From: an uncultured Microbacterium sp.
GTDB lineage: Bacteria > Actinomycetota > Actinomycetes > Actinomycetales > Microbacteriaceae
DNA length: 64,000 bases
Assembly (NCBI RefSeq): GCF_900078385.1
Contig: NZ_FLQR01000001.1
Location: 744,001 to 808,000 of the forward strand
Reading direction: 5' to 3'
Shown here piece by piece: positions 51,013 to 61,838 of this stretch. The position numbers were made by a program, and so were the translations under genes. The notes beneath the pieces were generated by a model. It was not told the DNA's origin. It ran no database searches and saw only the letters and a list, made by a program, of their open reading frames with translations. Numbering within the stretch: position 1 is the first letter of the stretch; every line of letters begins with the position of its first letter.

Positions 51013-52383
51013 TCAGAGCGCGTGGAGGGGCTTGCCCGCGAGGGCGAGGAACGCTTCGCCGAGCGCTTCGCTCTGCGTCGGGTGCGCGTGGATGAGGGGT
51101 GCGAGGTCCTCCGGGTGGGCTTCCCAGCCGACCGCGAGCTGTCCCTCCGTGATGAGTTCGCCCACGCGATCGCCGACCATGTGCACGCCGACAACGGGCC
51201 CGTCGACCTGACGGATCACCTTCACGATGCCCGCCGTGCCGAGGATCTCGCTCTTGCCGTTTCCGGCGAGGTTGTACTCGTACGCGACCACGGCATCGCC
51301 GTGGAGTTCCCGTGCCTGCGCCTCCGTGAGGCCGACCGAGGCCACCTCGGGGCTCGAGTAGGTGACGCGGGGGATCGTGGACTCGGGGATCGCCACCGGG
51401 CTGAGACCGGCGATCTGCTCGGCCGCGAAGATGCCCTGCTGAAAGCCGCGATGCGCGAGCTGCAGTCCCGGGACGATGTCGCCGACGGCCCACACGTGCG
51501 GGACGCTGGTCTGCAGTCGCCCATCGACCGTGACGAAGCCGCGTTCGATGGCGACGCCGGCCTCTTCGAACCCGAGACCCGCCGTCGCCGGTCCGCGTCC
51601 GACGGCGACCAGAAGATAGTTTGCCTCGATCGCGGTGCCGTCTTCCAGGGCCACCGACACGGCGGCATCCGTCTGCGTCACGCCGGCGAAGCGCACGCCG
51701 AGCTTCGCGGTGATCCCGCGCTTGCGGAACGCCCGCTCGAGCGCCTTGCTGAGCGCGATGTCCTCGTTCGGGACGAGGTGGTCCAGCGCCTCCACGACCG
51801 TCACCTCGGCGCCGAACGAGCGCCAGACGCTCGCGAACTCCACGCCGATCACGCCGCCACCGAGGATCACGACCCGCTCGGGGATCTCCTCGAGCGCCAG
51901 GGCGCCGTCGCTCGTGAGCACGCGCCCGCCGATCTCGAGGCCGGGCAGCGTGCGGCTGTAGGAGCCGGTCGCGAGGATGACGTCGCCGCCGCGGTAGACG
52001 TCGTCTCCCACCGTGACGGAGCGGTCGGGGGCCAGGCGCCCCTCGCCCGCGACGACGGTGATGCCGCGTGCCTTCACGAGCCCCTCGAGGCCCTTGAACT
52101 TCTTCGCGACGATCCCTTCGCGGTACGTCGTGACGCGCGCGATGTCGATGCCTTCGAGCGTCGCCGTCACGCCGACGGCGCCCGCGTCGCGGACGTGATC
52201 GGCGACCTCCGCCGCGTGCAGCAGCGCCTTGGTCGGGATGCACCCCCGGTGCAGGCAGGTGCCGCCCACCTTGTCCTTCTCGATGAGGATGACGGACTTC
52301 CCGAGCTCGGCGGCACGGATGGCCGCGGCATAGCCGCCGCTGCCACCGCCGAGGATCACGACGTCGGCGGTGTGGTCGGTCAT
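51013..52383 (-). CDS. lpdA: Dihydrolipoamide dehydrogenase
   Basis: The E3 flavoprotein reoxidises dihydrolipoamide and passes electrons to NAD. The 456-aa protein has the FAD loop GGGSGGYAAA (11-20), redox disulfide Cys43-Cys48 in GGTCLHRGC, the NAD site VVILGGGVIGVEFAS and the catalytic HAHPTQSEALGE near the C terminus. Its ATG overlaps the pepA stop (ATGA), and the E2 gene follows after 60 bp. The three genes pepA-lpdA-sucB thus form a unit whose product serves AceE and probably other 2-oxo acid complexes. Confidence 0.96.
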   Translation of the reverse strand: MTDHTADVVILGGGSGGYAAAIRAAELGKSVILIEKDKVGGTCLHRGCIPTKALLHAAEVADHVRDAGAVGVTATLEGIDIARVTTYREGIVAKKFKGLEGLVKARGITVVAGEGRLAPDRSVTVGDDVYRGGDVILATGSYSRTLPGLEIGGRVLTSDGALALEEIPERVVILGGGVIGVEFASVWRSFGAEVTVVEALDHLVPNEDIALSKALERAFRKRGITAKLGVRFAGVTQTDAAVSVALEDGTAIEANYLLVAVGRGPATAGLGFEEAGVAIERGFVTVDGRLQTSVPHVWAVGDIVPGLQLAHRGFQQGIFAAEQIAGLSPVAIPESTIPRVTYSSPEVASVGLTEAQARELHGDAVVAYEYNLAGNGKSEILGTAGIVKVIRQVDGPVVGVHMVGDRVGELITEGQLAVGWEAHPEDLAPLIHAHPTQSEALGEAFLALAGKPLHAL

Positions 52384-53846
52384 GCTGCCCCTTCCAGGAA
52401 CGCGATGAGGGAACGGACTGTCGCGCCCGTCGGACCCTTGTCGGTGGCACCGTAGCCGCCGCCCTTGTGCATGCCGGCGCCGGCGATGTCCAGATGGACC
52501 CAGGGTATACGGGGCGCGTCGGGCGCGGCCGAGACGGTGCCGACGAAGCGGCGCAGGAACAGACCCGCGAAGAGCGACCCGCCGGCGGGGTCGCCGATCT
52601 TCGCGTTCTGCAGGTCGGCGATGGGGGAGTCCAGCTCCTCCTCCATGTGCGCGGGGAGCGGCAGCCGCCAGGCGGGTTCGCCGGCGCGTTCGGACGCCGA
52701 GAGGTACTCCGCGACGGCGTCGTCGGAGCCCATCACGCCGACGAGCCGGTTGCCGAGGGCGACCGTGATGGCGCCCGTGAGGGTCGCGACGTCGACGATG
52801 ACGTCCGGGTGCTCGCGGCTGGCCGCCACGAGGCCGTCGGCGAGGACCAGCCGGCCCTCGGCGTCGGTGTTGAGCACCTCGACGGTCGTGCCGCCGAGTG
52901 TCGTGAGCACGTCGCCGGGCCGGATGGCGCGACCGGAGGGCATGTTGTCGGCGACGCACAGCCAGCCCGTGACGCGGACGGGGAGGGCGAGCGCGGCCGC
53001 GGCCCGGACGACGGCGAGCGCCGTGGCGGCGCCGCACATGTCGTACTTCATGCCGACCATCGCGGCGGCGGGCTTGAGGGAGAGGCCGCCGGTGTCGAAC
53101 GTGATGCCCTTGCCGACGAGGGCCACGTGACGCGTGGCGCCCTCCGGGGCGTACTCGACGCGGACGAGGCGCGGGGGCCGGTCCGACCCCTGCCCGACAC
53201 CGAGGATGCCGCCGAAGCCGTCCGCCGCGAGGCGCTCCTCGTCGAAGACCTGCACGTCGATGGGGAGCCCGGCGGTCGCCTCGACGGCGCGCTCTGCGAA
53301 GTCGGCGGGGCCGAGCCACTCCGCGGGGATGTTCACGAGGTCCTTCACGAGGGCGACGGCGTCGCCCGTCGCGGTCACGGCCGCCAGGTCGTCGTCGGTG
53401 ACGTCGGCGGGGGAGTGCACGGTCACGGTGGACGCGCGCGTCTTCCCGGCATCCTTCTTGTAGCCGGCGAAGCGGTAGCCGCCGAGCACGGCGCCCTCGG
53501 CTGCCGCGCGCCACTGGTCCGGGGCGCCCGGTGCGGCGACCGCCAGCGTCTCGAATCCGGTCGTGACGCGGACTGCGGCACCCACGGCGTCGCGGATCGC
53601 CGCGGCACCGCCGGCCGTGCCCGTCCCGACCACGATGAGGGGCTTGGCGGTCGACTCCGGCGCATAGACGCGGTGCGTCGCGCCGGCCGTGCCCGTGAAG
53701 CCGATGGCGGTCAGCGAGGCGGCGAGCCCGGGCCAGTCCGTCAGCGCCTCCGCCGCCGCATCCAGCGGGGGAAGGGCGAGGACGAGAGCCTCCGCGTCGG
53801 ATTCCTGCAGGGGTGCGGTGCTGTGCGACAGCGCGGGAAAAGGCAT
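52380..53846 (-). CDS. pepA: Leucyl aminopeptidase (M17)
   Basis: This 488-aa cytosolic aminopeptidase releases N-terminal residues and recycles peptides. Metal and active-site motifs are KGITFDTGGLSLKP, KYDMCGAA and the family signature NTDAEGRLVLADGL. The C-terminal HLDIAGAGM and KGPTGATVRS segments are also typical. The start at 53846 is preferred over an in-frame ATG nine bases upstream, because it gives better spacing to the G-rich region; the choice is not certain. It overlaps lpdA by four bases. It is divergent from the PAC2 gene, with 82 bp between starts. Confidence 0.95.
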   Translation of the reverse strand: MPFPALSHSTAPLQESDAEALVLALPPLDAAAEALTDWPGLAASLTAIGFTGTAGATHRVYAPESTAKPLIVVGTGTAGGAAAIRDAVGAAVRVTTGFETLAVAAPGAPDQWRAAAEGAVLGGYRFAGYKKDAGKTRASTVTVHSPADVTDDDLAAVTATGDAVALVKDLVNIPAEWLGPADFAERAVEATAGLPIDVQVFDEERLAADGFGGILGVGQGSDRPPRLVRVEYAPEGATRHVALVGKGITFDTGGLSLKPAAAMVGMKYDMCGAATALAVVRAAAALALPVRVTGWLCVADNMPSGRAIRPGDVLTTLGGTTVEVLNTDAEGRLVLADGLVAASREHPDVIVDVATLTGAITVALGNRLVGVMGSDDAVAEYLSASERAGEPAWRLPLPAHMEEELDSPIADLQNAKIGDPAGGSLFAGLFLRRFVGTVSAAPDAPRIPWVHLDIAGAGMHKGGGYGATDKGPTGATVRSLIAFLEGAA

Positions 53847-53928
53847 GCGTCCCATCCTAGGTTCGCGTGTTCGCTGTGAGCGGGACGGTGGCGCGACCGG
53901 CGCCCACGGTGGCTCGTACAGTTGTCTC

Positions 53929-54855
53929 ATGCCTCTGTCCGGTCCTCTGTACGAGCGAGTCGTGTCCGCGCCGCCGGTGCCCCCGGGGCTTCCGCTCGTC
54001 ATCACGCTCACGGGATTCACGGATGCCGGGGGCGCCGTCGCGCGGGTCATCGACTACTTCCGCGACGACCTGGACCCGACGCCGGTCGTCGCCTTCTCCG
54101 CCGACGTGCTGCTGGACTACCGCGCCCGGCGCCCCGTCATCACGTTCGACACCGACCACCTCACCGACTACCGCCCGGCACGGCTGGAGCTGTCGCTCGC
54201 GCACGACGCCGAAGGAAGCCCCTTCCTGCTGCTCGCGGGCTACGAGCCCGACTTCGCGTGGGAGGCGTTCGCCGAGACCGTCGTCGGACTGGCCGAGGGG
54301 CTGCAGGCCGCGACCGTCACCTGGGTGCACGCCATCCCGATGCCCGTGCCGCACACCCGGCCGCTGGGCACGACGGTCAGCGGCACGCGCACCGACCTCA
54401 CGCACGCGCACTCGGTCTGGCAGCCGCGGACACAGGTCCCCGCCTCCGTCGGGCACCTGCTGGAGCACCGCTTCGCGCAGGCCGGCGCCGAGGTCGCGGG
54501 GTTCGTCCTGCTGGTGCCGCACTACCTCGGCGACACCGACTACCCGGCCGCCGCGATCGCGGCGCTGGACAGCCTGACGGTCGCCACCGGTCTCGTGTTC
54601 TCCAGCGATGATCTCCGCGAGGAGAACCGCGTGTACCTCGAGAAGGTGGACGACCAGGTCGAAGGCAGCACCGAGCTGACGACGATGCTGCACAACCTCG
54701 AGGAGCGCTACGACTCCTACATGGCCGGCTCGACCCTCGGGCAGCCGATCATCCACGCGGGCGACCTGCCGAGCGCCGACGAGATCGCCGCCGAGTTGGA
54801 GCGGTTCCTGGCGACCCGGCCCCCCGGGGACGACGACAAGAGGATGCGCCACTGA
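53929..54855 (+). CDS. PAC2 family (proteasome assembly chaperone-like) protein
   Basis: A 308-aa soluble protein with PAC2-domain features: VITLTGFTDAGGAVARV near the N terminus, DVLLDYRARRP and DLTHAHSVWQPRTQVPAS in the core, and a helical C terminus (LTTMLHNLEERYDS, about residues 245-258). Related to archaeal/actinobacterial PAC2 proteins, some acting in proteasome assembly; the actual partner here is unclear. TACAGT at 53917-53922 sits seven bases before the ATG and no ribosome site is seen, so the mRNA is probably leaderless. A terminator hairpin follows the stop. Confidence 0.85.
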   Translation: MPLSGPLYERVVSAPPVPPGLPLVITLTGFTDAGGAVARVIDYFRDDLDPTPVVAFSADVLLDYRARRPVITFDTDHLTDYRPARLELSLAHDAEGSPFLLLAGYEPDFAWEAFAETVVGLAEGLQAATVTWVHAIPMPVPHTRPLGTTVSGTRTDLTHAHSVWQPRTQVPASVGHLLEHRFAQAGAEVAGFVLLVPHYLGDTDYPAAAIAALDSLTVATGLVFSSDDLREENRVYLEKVDDQVEGSTELTTMLHNLEERYDSYMAGSTLGQPIIHAGDLPSADEIAAELERFLATRPPGDDDKRMRH

Positions 54856-54858
54856 CGG

Positions 54859-54884
54859 AATGCCCCCGCGCGCGGGGGCGTTCT
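54859..54884 (+). terminator. Terminator after the PAC2 gene
   Basis: AATGCCCCCG (54859-54868) pairs with CGGGGGCGTT (54873-54882) around CGCG, followed by CTCTCCC. The stem contains a T-G pair. It separates the PAC2 gene from rpoD. The rest of 54885-55069 is rpoD leader; TTGACA at 55010-55015 lacks a -10 at the correct spacing. Confidence 0.7.
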
Positions 54885-55069
54885 CTCCCATGACGCGGAA
54901 CGCCCGCGCGGCGGTCCGCCGCACCGGCATCCGACGCGACATGTGAGACAATGGACCATCTGACCCGTTGTCGACACCGGCGCGGCGCCTGACGGCGCAG
55001 CCCGGGGACTTGACAAGGGTCTTACTAGTGTCCGAAACCCCGGCGGCCTCCGTCGGTGAAAGGCAAGAC

Positions 55070-56466
<1,397 letters not shown>

Positions 56467-56470
<4 letters not shown>

Positions 56471-57165
56471 CCGCGGCGGCCAACGAGGGCAAGGCCCTCG
56501 AGGTCGCCGTCGACGGCGTCTCGTACGCGCGCATCCCGATCCGGACGCGCGTCGTGATGCCGGGCGACGACCTCGACGCCTTCGTGGCGGAGTACGCGAC
56601 GCCGACGGTGCAGCCCGGCGACATCCTGTTCGTGACGGAGAAGATCGTCGCGATCACGCAGGGGCGCTCGTTCCGCCTGGATGAGATCCAGCCGCGCCGT
56701 CTCGCGCGGTTCCTCTCCAAGTACGTCGTGCGCACGCCCTACGGCATCGGCCTCGGCATGCCCGAGACCATGGAGATGGCGCTCCGCGAGTGCGGGACGC
56801 CCCGCATCCTGTTCGCGGCCGGTGTGAGCGCCGTCACGAAGCTCTTCGGGCGCCGCGGCGACTTCTACCGCATCGCCGGCGACAAGGCGCGCGCGATCGA
56901 CGGGCCGACGAGCGGGACGATCCCGCCGTACAACCAGGCGGTCGTGCTCGGGCCGGACAAGCCCGACGAGGTCGCTGCGCGGCTGAAGACGCTGGTGGGC
57001 GGCACCGCGGAGGTCGCGGTCGTCGACATCAACGATATCGGCGGCAACATCCTCGGCTCCACGCTGGACAAGGCGGGGGAGCAGCGGCTCGTCCGCATCC
57101 TCGGCGACAACCCGCTCGGGCAGGGACACCAGTCCACCCCGCTCGGTGTCATCCGCAAGGCCTGA
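56467..57165 (+). CDS. CofE-like coenzyme F420-0:L-glutamate ligase family protein
   Basis: A 232-aa protein resembling the N-terminal domain of F420-0 ligase. It has [30 protein letters not shown] and [17 protein letters not shown], with a C-terminal [12 protein letters not shown] that corresponds to a metal/GTP-binding loop. No other F420 biosynthesis gene is in the window, so the substrate may be different from F420-0. The ATG overlaps the rpoD stop, making it translationally coupled to the sigma factor; the ATP-grasp gene follows one base after the stop. These three neighbours form one transcript. Confidence 0.75.
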
Positions 57166-57166
57166 C

Positions 57167-58189
57167 ATGGGCGCCGTGAACCGTCTCTATCGGCGTGCGC
57201 GCTTCTTCGTGCGCCGCATCGTCTCCTTCGACCGGGAGCGCGTCCTGCAGTTCGCGCGCCAGTCGGCGCGGCTGTCGAAGGCGCCCGTATGGTGGGTGGC
57301 CCTCGACATGGCCTGGTGCGCCGTCCGCTACGAGACGACGTTCGAGAACTACTCCGAGTGGGACTTCCGGATCCTGCGTGGCCGCGAACGCCGCACCTAC
57401 ATGACCGACCCGAAGTCGTTCCACCTGTCGCGGAAGCTCAACGACGACGCGCAGCGCGCGATCTTCGACGACAAGCTCGAGTTCGCGGGCCGCTTCGGCG
57501 ACGAGCTCGGCCGAGACTGGCTCGACGTCGCGAAGACCGACCTCGTGCAGCTCGAGCAGTTCGTCCGCCGGTTCGACCGCGTCATCACGAAGAACCCCGG
57601 GGGCGTCGGCGGCAACGGCATCACGATGCGCGACACCGCGGACATCCGCGATGTCGCGGCGCTCCGCGAGGAGCTCCTCTCGTCGGGTCAGACGCTCGTC
57701 GAAGAGGTGCTCGTGCAGCATCCCGAGATGGCCCGGCTGTACCCCGGCAGCGTCAATTCGCTCCGCATGGTGACCTATCTCGACCCCGACGGCGCGGTGC
57801 ACCTGCTGGCCGCCGTCCTCAAGGTCGGCAACGGCGGCGTCATCGACAACTTCAGCAACGGCGGCATGTACACGATGCTCGACGAGTCCGGCCGCGCCCT
57901 GCACGCCGCGAGCGACGAGGAGGGGCGGCCGTTCGCGACGCACCCCATCACGGGCGTCGAGATCACCGGCTACCAGGTGCCGCTGTACCCGCAGATCCTC
58001 GAGCTCGTCGACCGCCTGGCGCGGCGCGTGCCCGCGCTGCCGTACATCGGCTGGGACATCGCGATCACTCCTGAGCGCCCCGTCGTCATCGAGGGCAACC
58101 ACAACACCGGCGTCTTCCAGTCGAAGCCGTCGGTCTCCGGCATCCGTCAGGGCCTGCTGCCGCGCTACCGCGCTGCGATGCGGTTCTGA
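57167..58189 (+). CDS. Sugar-transfer-associated ATP-grasp protein, copy 1
   Basis: A 340-aa protein related to the ATP-grasp proteins found with polysaccharide genes. The helical N terminus is basic (RLYRRARFFVRRIVSF) and may bind a membrane or nucleic acid surface. Landmarks are ITKNPGGVGGNGITM (ATP lid), EEVLVQHPEMARLYPGSVNS, the ribose/adenine-binding VLKVGNGGVIDNFSNGGMYT and VIEGNHNTGVFQSKP at the metal site. The acceptor is unknown. ATG 57167 lies one base after the CofE-like stop. Copy 2 follows on the same strand after 27 bp. The two share most key motifs, so this is an old tandem duplication. Confidence 0.8.
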   Translation: MGAVNRLYRRARFFVRRIVSFDRERVLQFARQSARLSKAPVWWVALDMAWCAVRYETTFENYSEWDFRILRGRERRTYMTDPKSFHLSRKLNDDAQRAIFDDKLEFAGRFGDELGRDWLDVAKTDLVQLEQFVRRFDRVITKNPGGVGGNGITMRDTADIRDVAALREELLSSGQTLVEEVLVQHPEMARLYPGSVNSLRMVTYLDPDGAVHLLAAVLKVGNGGVIDNFSNGGMYTMLDESGRALHAASDEEGRPFATHPITGVEITGYQVPLYPQILELVDRLARRVPALPYIGWDIAITPERPVVIEGNHNTGVFQSKPSVSGIRQGLLPRYRAAMRF

Positions 58190-58216
58190 CGTTCAACGAC
58201 GGTTAGGGTCGAATCC

Positions 58217-59230
58217 ATGGGTCAGGGTCGTGTGCGTCTCGGGTATCTCCTCAACCGGGCGCGCAACATCCGTCCGGGAAACCTCGTCGAGTTCGCGCGG
58301 CAGACGCAGAAGGTCTCCAAGGCCCCGCTGCCGGTGATCATCGCGGACATGCTGTGGTGCTCGGTCAAGTACGACATGGGGTTCCGTGACTACGCCGTGT
58401 GGGACATCCGGCTCCTGAACGCCAAGGAGCGCGGGACGTGGATGACGCACCCGAAGTCGTTCCGCGTGACACGCATGTACAACACGCCCGAGGGGCGCGC
58501 GAAGCTCGAGGACAAGCGGCGGTTCGCGCGTGAGTACGCCGATCTGCTGGGTCGCGAGTCGATCGACCTCCGCGACGTCGACGACACGGAGCTGGCGGCC
58601 TTCCTGGCACGGCATCCCAAGGTCCTCGCGAAGCCGAACGACGGACACGGCGGCGGCGGCATCGAACTGCACGAGACGGGACCGGACACCGATGCGGCGG
58701 CGTTCCGCGCCGAGGTGACCGGCAAGGGCCAGACGATGATCGACGAGTTCATCGTCCAGCATCCCGACATGTCGGCGCTGTACCCGGACAGCGTCAACAC
58801 GGTGCGCCTCATCACGTTCCTCGACAAGGCCGGTGTCGTGCACCTCCTGGCGGCGGTCCTGCGGATCGGCAACGGCGCCGTGATCGACAACTTCGCCTCC
58901 GGCGGCATGTTCACGATGCTCGACGAGCACGGTGTCGCGCTGTACCCGGGCGTCGACAAGAACAGCAACGTGTACCCCGCGCATCCCGTGACGAAGACGC
59001 CGATCGTCGGCTTCCCCGTGCCGCTGTACGACCAGGTGGTCGAGCTGGCGTTCGCCCTCGCCCGCCGGACCCCCGAGGCGCCGTACGTGGGCTGGGATCT
59101 CGCGATCACCCCGAGCGGCCCCGTCGTCATCGAGGGCAACCACAACTCGAGTGTCTTCCAGCCCAAGCCGTCGGCGTCGGGCGTGCGGACGGGCCTCCTC
59201 GCGGTCTACCGCGCCGCGATCGGCTTCTGA
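58217..59230 (+). CDS. Sugar-transfer-associated ATP-grasp protein, copy 2
   Basis: The 337-aa paralogue of the previous gene. Shared motifs are AKPNDGHGGGGIELH (lid), DEFIVQHPDMSALYPDSVNT, VLRIGNGAVIDNFASGGMFT and VIEGNHNSSVFQPKP. Copy 2 differs at many positions in the N terminus, including RPGNLVEFARQTQKV. Both keep the Asn/Asp residues expected for ATP and metal binding. A TAGGGT at 58204-58209 is seven bases before the ATG, which suggests its own leaderless transcript in addition to read-through. It ends at the bidirectional terminator 59254-59289. Confidence 0.8.
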   Translation: MGQGRVRLGYLLNRARNIRPGNLVEFARQTQKVSKAPLPVIIADMLWCSVKYDMGFRDYAVWDIRLLNAKERGTWMTHPKSFRVTRMYNTPEGRAKLEDKRRFAREYADLLGRESIDLRDVDDTELAAFLARHPKVLAKPNDGHGGGGIELHETGPDTDAAAFRAEVTGKGQTMIDEFIVQHPDMSALYPDSVNTVRLITFLDKAGVVHLLAAVLRIGNGAVIDNFASGGMFTMLDEHGVALYPGVDKNSNVYPAHPVTKTPIVGFPVPLYDQVVELAFALARRTPEAPYVGWDLAITPSGPVVIEGNHNSSVFQPKPSASGVRTGLLAVYRAAIGF

Positions 59231-59253
59231 GTCACACGAGGCACCGGGAACGA

Positions 59254-59289
59254 CGAAGCGCCGAGGGGCGTGGCCGCCTCGGCGCTTCG
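59254..59289. terminator. Bidirectional terminator after the ATP-grasp pair
   Basis: CGAAGCGCCGAGG (59254-59266) pairs perfectly with CCTCGGCGCTTCG (59277-59289) around a 10-nt loop. It serves the forward ATP-grasp gene ending at 59230 and the reverse gene ending at 59306. Confidence 0.8.
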
Positions 59290-59305
59290 GTGATCGTGGG
59301 TGGCG

Positions 59306-59527
59306 TCAGACCGCTTCGGTCAGACGTGCCGTCTCGTCGTGCCAGGAGGTGGCGACGGAGCGCAGCTTCTCCTCGTACTTGCGTCCGTGGTGCGCGCAGA
59401 ACAGGAGTTCGCTGCCGTTCACCTCGGCCGCGATGTAGGCCTGGGCACCGCAGGAGTCGCAGCGATCGGCGGCGCTCAGGCGGTACTCGAGGACGGCGGG
59501 GGACTCTGTGGTGGTCGACATGCTCAT
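59306..59527 (-). CDS. DUF7455-type small zinc-binding protein
   Basis: A 73-aa protein with the Cys/His pattern CDSCGAQAYIAA and FCAHHGRKYEEKL, spaced as in a zinc-binding knuckle of actinobacterial DUF7455. The ATG has GAGGAGG eight bases upstream. It converges on the ATP-grasp pair and is divergent from the topoisomerase gene at 59722. Function is unknown; it is often near rpoD and the gyrB-like gene in this phylum. Confidence 0.85.
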   Translation of the reverse strand: MSMSTTTESPAVLEYRLSAADRCDSCGAQAYIAAEVNGSELLFCAHHGRKYEEKLRSVATSWHDETARLTEAV

Positions 59528-59721
59528 TCTGGGTGCCTCCTCGTTAACGTCAAAGATCCGGTCCGGTCATGAAATACAACCACGCCGATGTTTCGAGAAT
59601 GCCGCGATCCGGTCACATTTCGCTGTGCGCGTACCGTGAGTCTCGCCGTGGGGCGTCTCCCGGCCCGATGGCGCGTGTGTCTGCGGCTCCGGGGGACCCG
59701 CCGCGGATACGCTAGAGGATT

Positions 59722-61794
59722 GTGACAGCCGAGTATTCCGCCCATCACCTCCAGGTGCTCGAGGGGCTCGAGGCCGTCCGCAAGCGTCCCGGCATGTACA
59801 TCGGCTCGACCGACTCCCGCGGACTCATGCACTGCGTGTGGGAGATCATCGACAACTCGGTCGATGAGGCCCTCGGCGGCCACGGTGCGCGCATCGACAT
59901 CCTGCTGCACGCCGACGGGAGCGTCGAGGTGCGCGACCGCGCCCGCGGCATCCCCGTCGACGTCGAACCCCGCACGGGACTCAGCGGCGTCGAGGTCGTC
60001 TTCACGAAGCTGCACGCCGGAGGCAAGTTCGGCGGCGGCTCGTACGGCTCCTCCGGCGGTCTGCACGGTGTCGGCGCCTCGGTCGTCAATGCCCTGTCCG
60101 AACGCCTCGACGTCGAGGTGGACCGCGGCGGCAAGACGTGGGCCATGTCGTTCCACCGCGGCGAGCCGGGCCTCTTCGCCGGCGACAAGCCGGACTCGCC
60201 GTTCACCCCGTTCGAGAAGTCGTCCGACCTGCGCGTCGTCGGCAAGGTCGCCAAGGGCGTCACGGGCACCCGCATCCGCTACTGGGCGGACCGGCAGATC
60301 TTCACGAAGGATGCCGCGTTCCACCTGGACGAACTGGTCCAGCGCGCGCGGCAGACGGCGTTCCTCGTCCCCGGCCTCGAGATCGTCATCGCCGACGAGC
60401 GCGGCCCGGAGCGCGTCGAGACGAGCTACCGCTTCGACGGCGGCATCTCGGAGTTCGCGGACTTCCTCGCCCCCGACTCCGGCCTCACCGACACGTGGCG
60501 CCTCACCGGCTCCGGCACGTTCACCGAGACGGTGCCCGTGCTGCAGCCGACCGGCGCCATGGTGCCGACGGACCTCGAGCGCGAGTGCCAGGTCGACATC
60601 GCGCTGCGCTGGGGCACCGGATACGAGACGACGAGCCGGTCGTTCGCCAACATCATCTCGACACCCAAGGGCGGCACCCACCAGCAGGGCTTCGAGCAGG
60701 GCCTCATGAAGGTCGTGCGCGGCCAGATCGATCAGAACGCGCGCAAGCTCAAGGTGGGCGCGAACGAGAAGATCGAGAAGGACGACATTCTCGCCGGGCT
60801 CACGTGCGTCCTGACGGTGCGCCTGCCCGAGCCGCAGTTCGAGGGGCAGACGAAGGAGATCCTCGGCACACCGGCGGTGCGCAACATCGTCGCGAACGTG
60901 GTCCAGCGCGAGCTGGCCGCGCGCTTCACGTCCTCCAAGCGCGACGACAAGGCGCAGACGGCTCTGCTGCTGGACAAGGTCGTCGCGGAGATGAAGGCGC
61001 GCATCTCGGCGCGCACGCACAAGGAGACCCAGCGCCGGAAGAACGCGCTGGAGTCGTCCTCGCTTCCCGCAAAACTCGCCGACTGCCGCACGAACGACGT
61101 CGCGCAGTCCGAGCTGTTCATCGTGGAGGGCGACTCGGCGCTCGGCACCGCGAAGCACGCACGCAACAGCGAGTACCAGGCCCTCCTGCCCATCCGCGGC
61201 AAGATCCTCAACGTCCAGAAGGCGTCGGTGAGCGACATGCTCTCCAACGCGGAGTGCGCGGCCATCATCCAGGTGATCGGGGCGGGTTCCGGCCGCTCGT
61301 TCGACCTGTCCGCGGCGCGCTACGGGAAGATCATCCTGATGAGCGACGCCGATGTCGACGGCGCCCACATCCGCACCCTCCTCCTCACCCTGTTCTTCCG
61401 GTACATGCGCCCCCTCATCGAGGAGGGGCACGTGTACGCGGCCGTCCCGCCGCTGCATCGGGTGATCGTCGTGAACCCCGGCTCGAAGCCGAACGAGACC
61501 GTCTACACCTACTCCGAGCAGGAGCTGCACAGCCTGCTCGCGAAGCTGCAGAAGTCCGGCAAGCGCTGGCAGGAGCCCGTCCAGCGCTACAAGGGCCTCG
61601 GCGAGATGGATGCCGATCAGCTGGCGACGACGACGATGGACCGCGCTGGGCGCACCCTCCGCCGCGTGCGCGTGCAGGATGCCGAGGCGGCGGCGCACGT
61701 GTTCGAGCTGCTCATGGGCAGCGACGTCGCCCCGCGCCGCGACTTCATCGTCTCCTCGAGCGACCGCCTCAACCGCGAGGCCATCGACGCCTGA
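59722..61794 (+). CDS. parE: Type IIA topoisomerase subunit B (ParE/GyrB family)
   Basis: The 690-aa subunit carries the ATPase and TOPRIM domains. The ATP site shows DNSVDEALGGHG, DRARGIPVD and GGSYGSSGGLHGVGASVVNAL. The TOPRIM motifs are IVEGDSALGTAKHARN (instead of the usual EGDSAGG) and LMSDADVDGAHIRTL. It lacks the extended insertions of E. coli GyrB. Because it is paired with a gyrA-type gene here and lies beside rpoD rather than recF/dnaN, I call it topoisomerase IV-like. A GTG start with TACGCT at 59708-59713 suggests a leaderless or near-leaderless transcript. Confidence 0.9.
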   Translation: MTAEYSAHHLQVLEGLEAVRKRPGMYIGSTDSRGLMHCVWEIIDNSVDEALGGHGARIDILLHADGSVEVRDRARGIPVDVEPRTGLSGVEVVFTKLHAGGKFGGGSYGSSGGLHGVGASVVNALSERLDVEVDRGGKTWAMSFHRGEPGLFAGDKPDSPFTPFEKSSDLRVVGKVAKGVTGTRIRYWADRQIFTKDAAFHLDELVQRARQTAFLVPGLEIVIADERGPERVETSYRFDGGISEFADFLAPDSGLTDTWRLTGSGTFTETVPVLQPTGAMVPTDLERECQVDIALRWGTGYETTSRSFANIISTPKGGTHQQGFEQGLMKVVRGQIDQNARKLKVGANEKIEKDDILAGLTCVLTVRLPEPQFEGQTKEILGTPAVRNIVANVVQRELAARFTSSKRDDKAQTALLLDKVVAEMKARISARTHKETQRRKNALESSSLPAKLADCRTNDVAQSELFIVEGDSALGTAKHARNSEYQALLPIRGKILNVQKASVSDMLSNAECAAIIQVIGAGSGRSFDLSAARYGKIILMSDADVDGAHIRTLLLTLFFRYMRPLIEEGHVYAAVPPLHRVIVVNPGSKPNETVYTYSEQELHSLLAKLQKSGKRWQEPVQRYKGLGEMDADQLATTTMDRAGRTLRRVRVQDAEAAAHVFELLMGSDVAPRRDFIVSSSDRLNREAIDA

Positions 61795-61838
61795 GCGCCG
61801 GGGGATCTCCTCCGGGTCGCCGGCGCGACCTCGTCGGA

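Noticed and set aside
53417..53879. Prophage, insertion sequence or integrase in the window
   Set aside because: No transposase, integrase, terminal inverted repeat or attachment-site duplication was found anywhere; both tRNA genes are followed directly by chromosomal genes.
55010..55031. TTGACA with TAGTGT ten bases later as an rpoD promoter
   Set aside because: Spacing of 10 is too short for sigma70 promoters, and no proper -10 follows at 16-18 bases.
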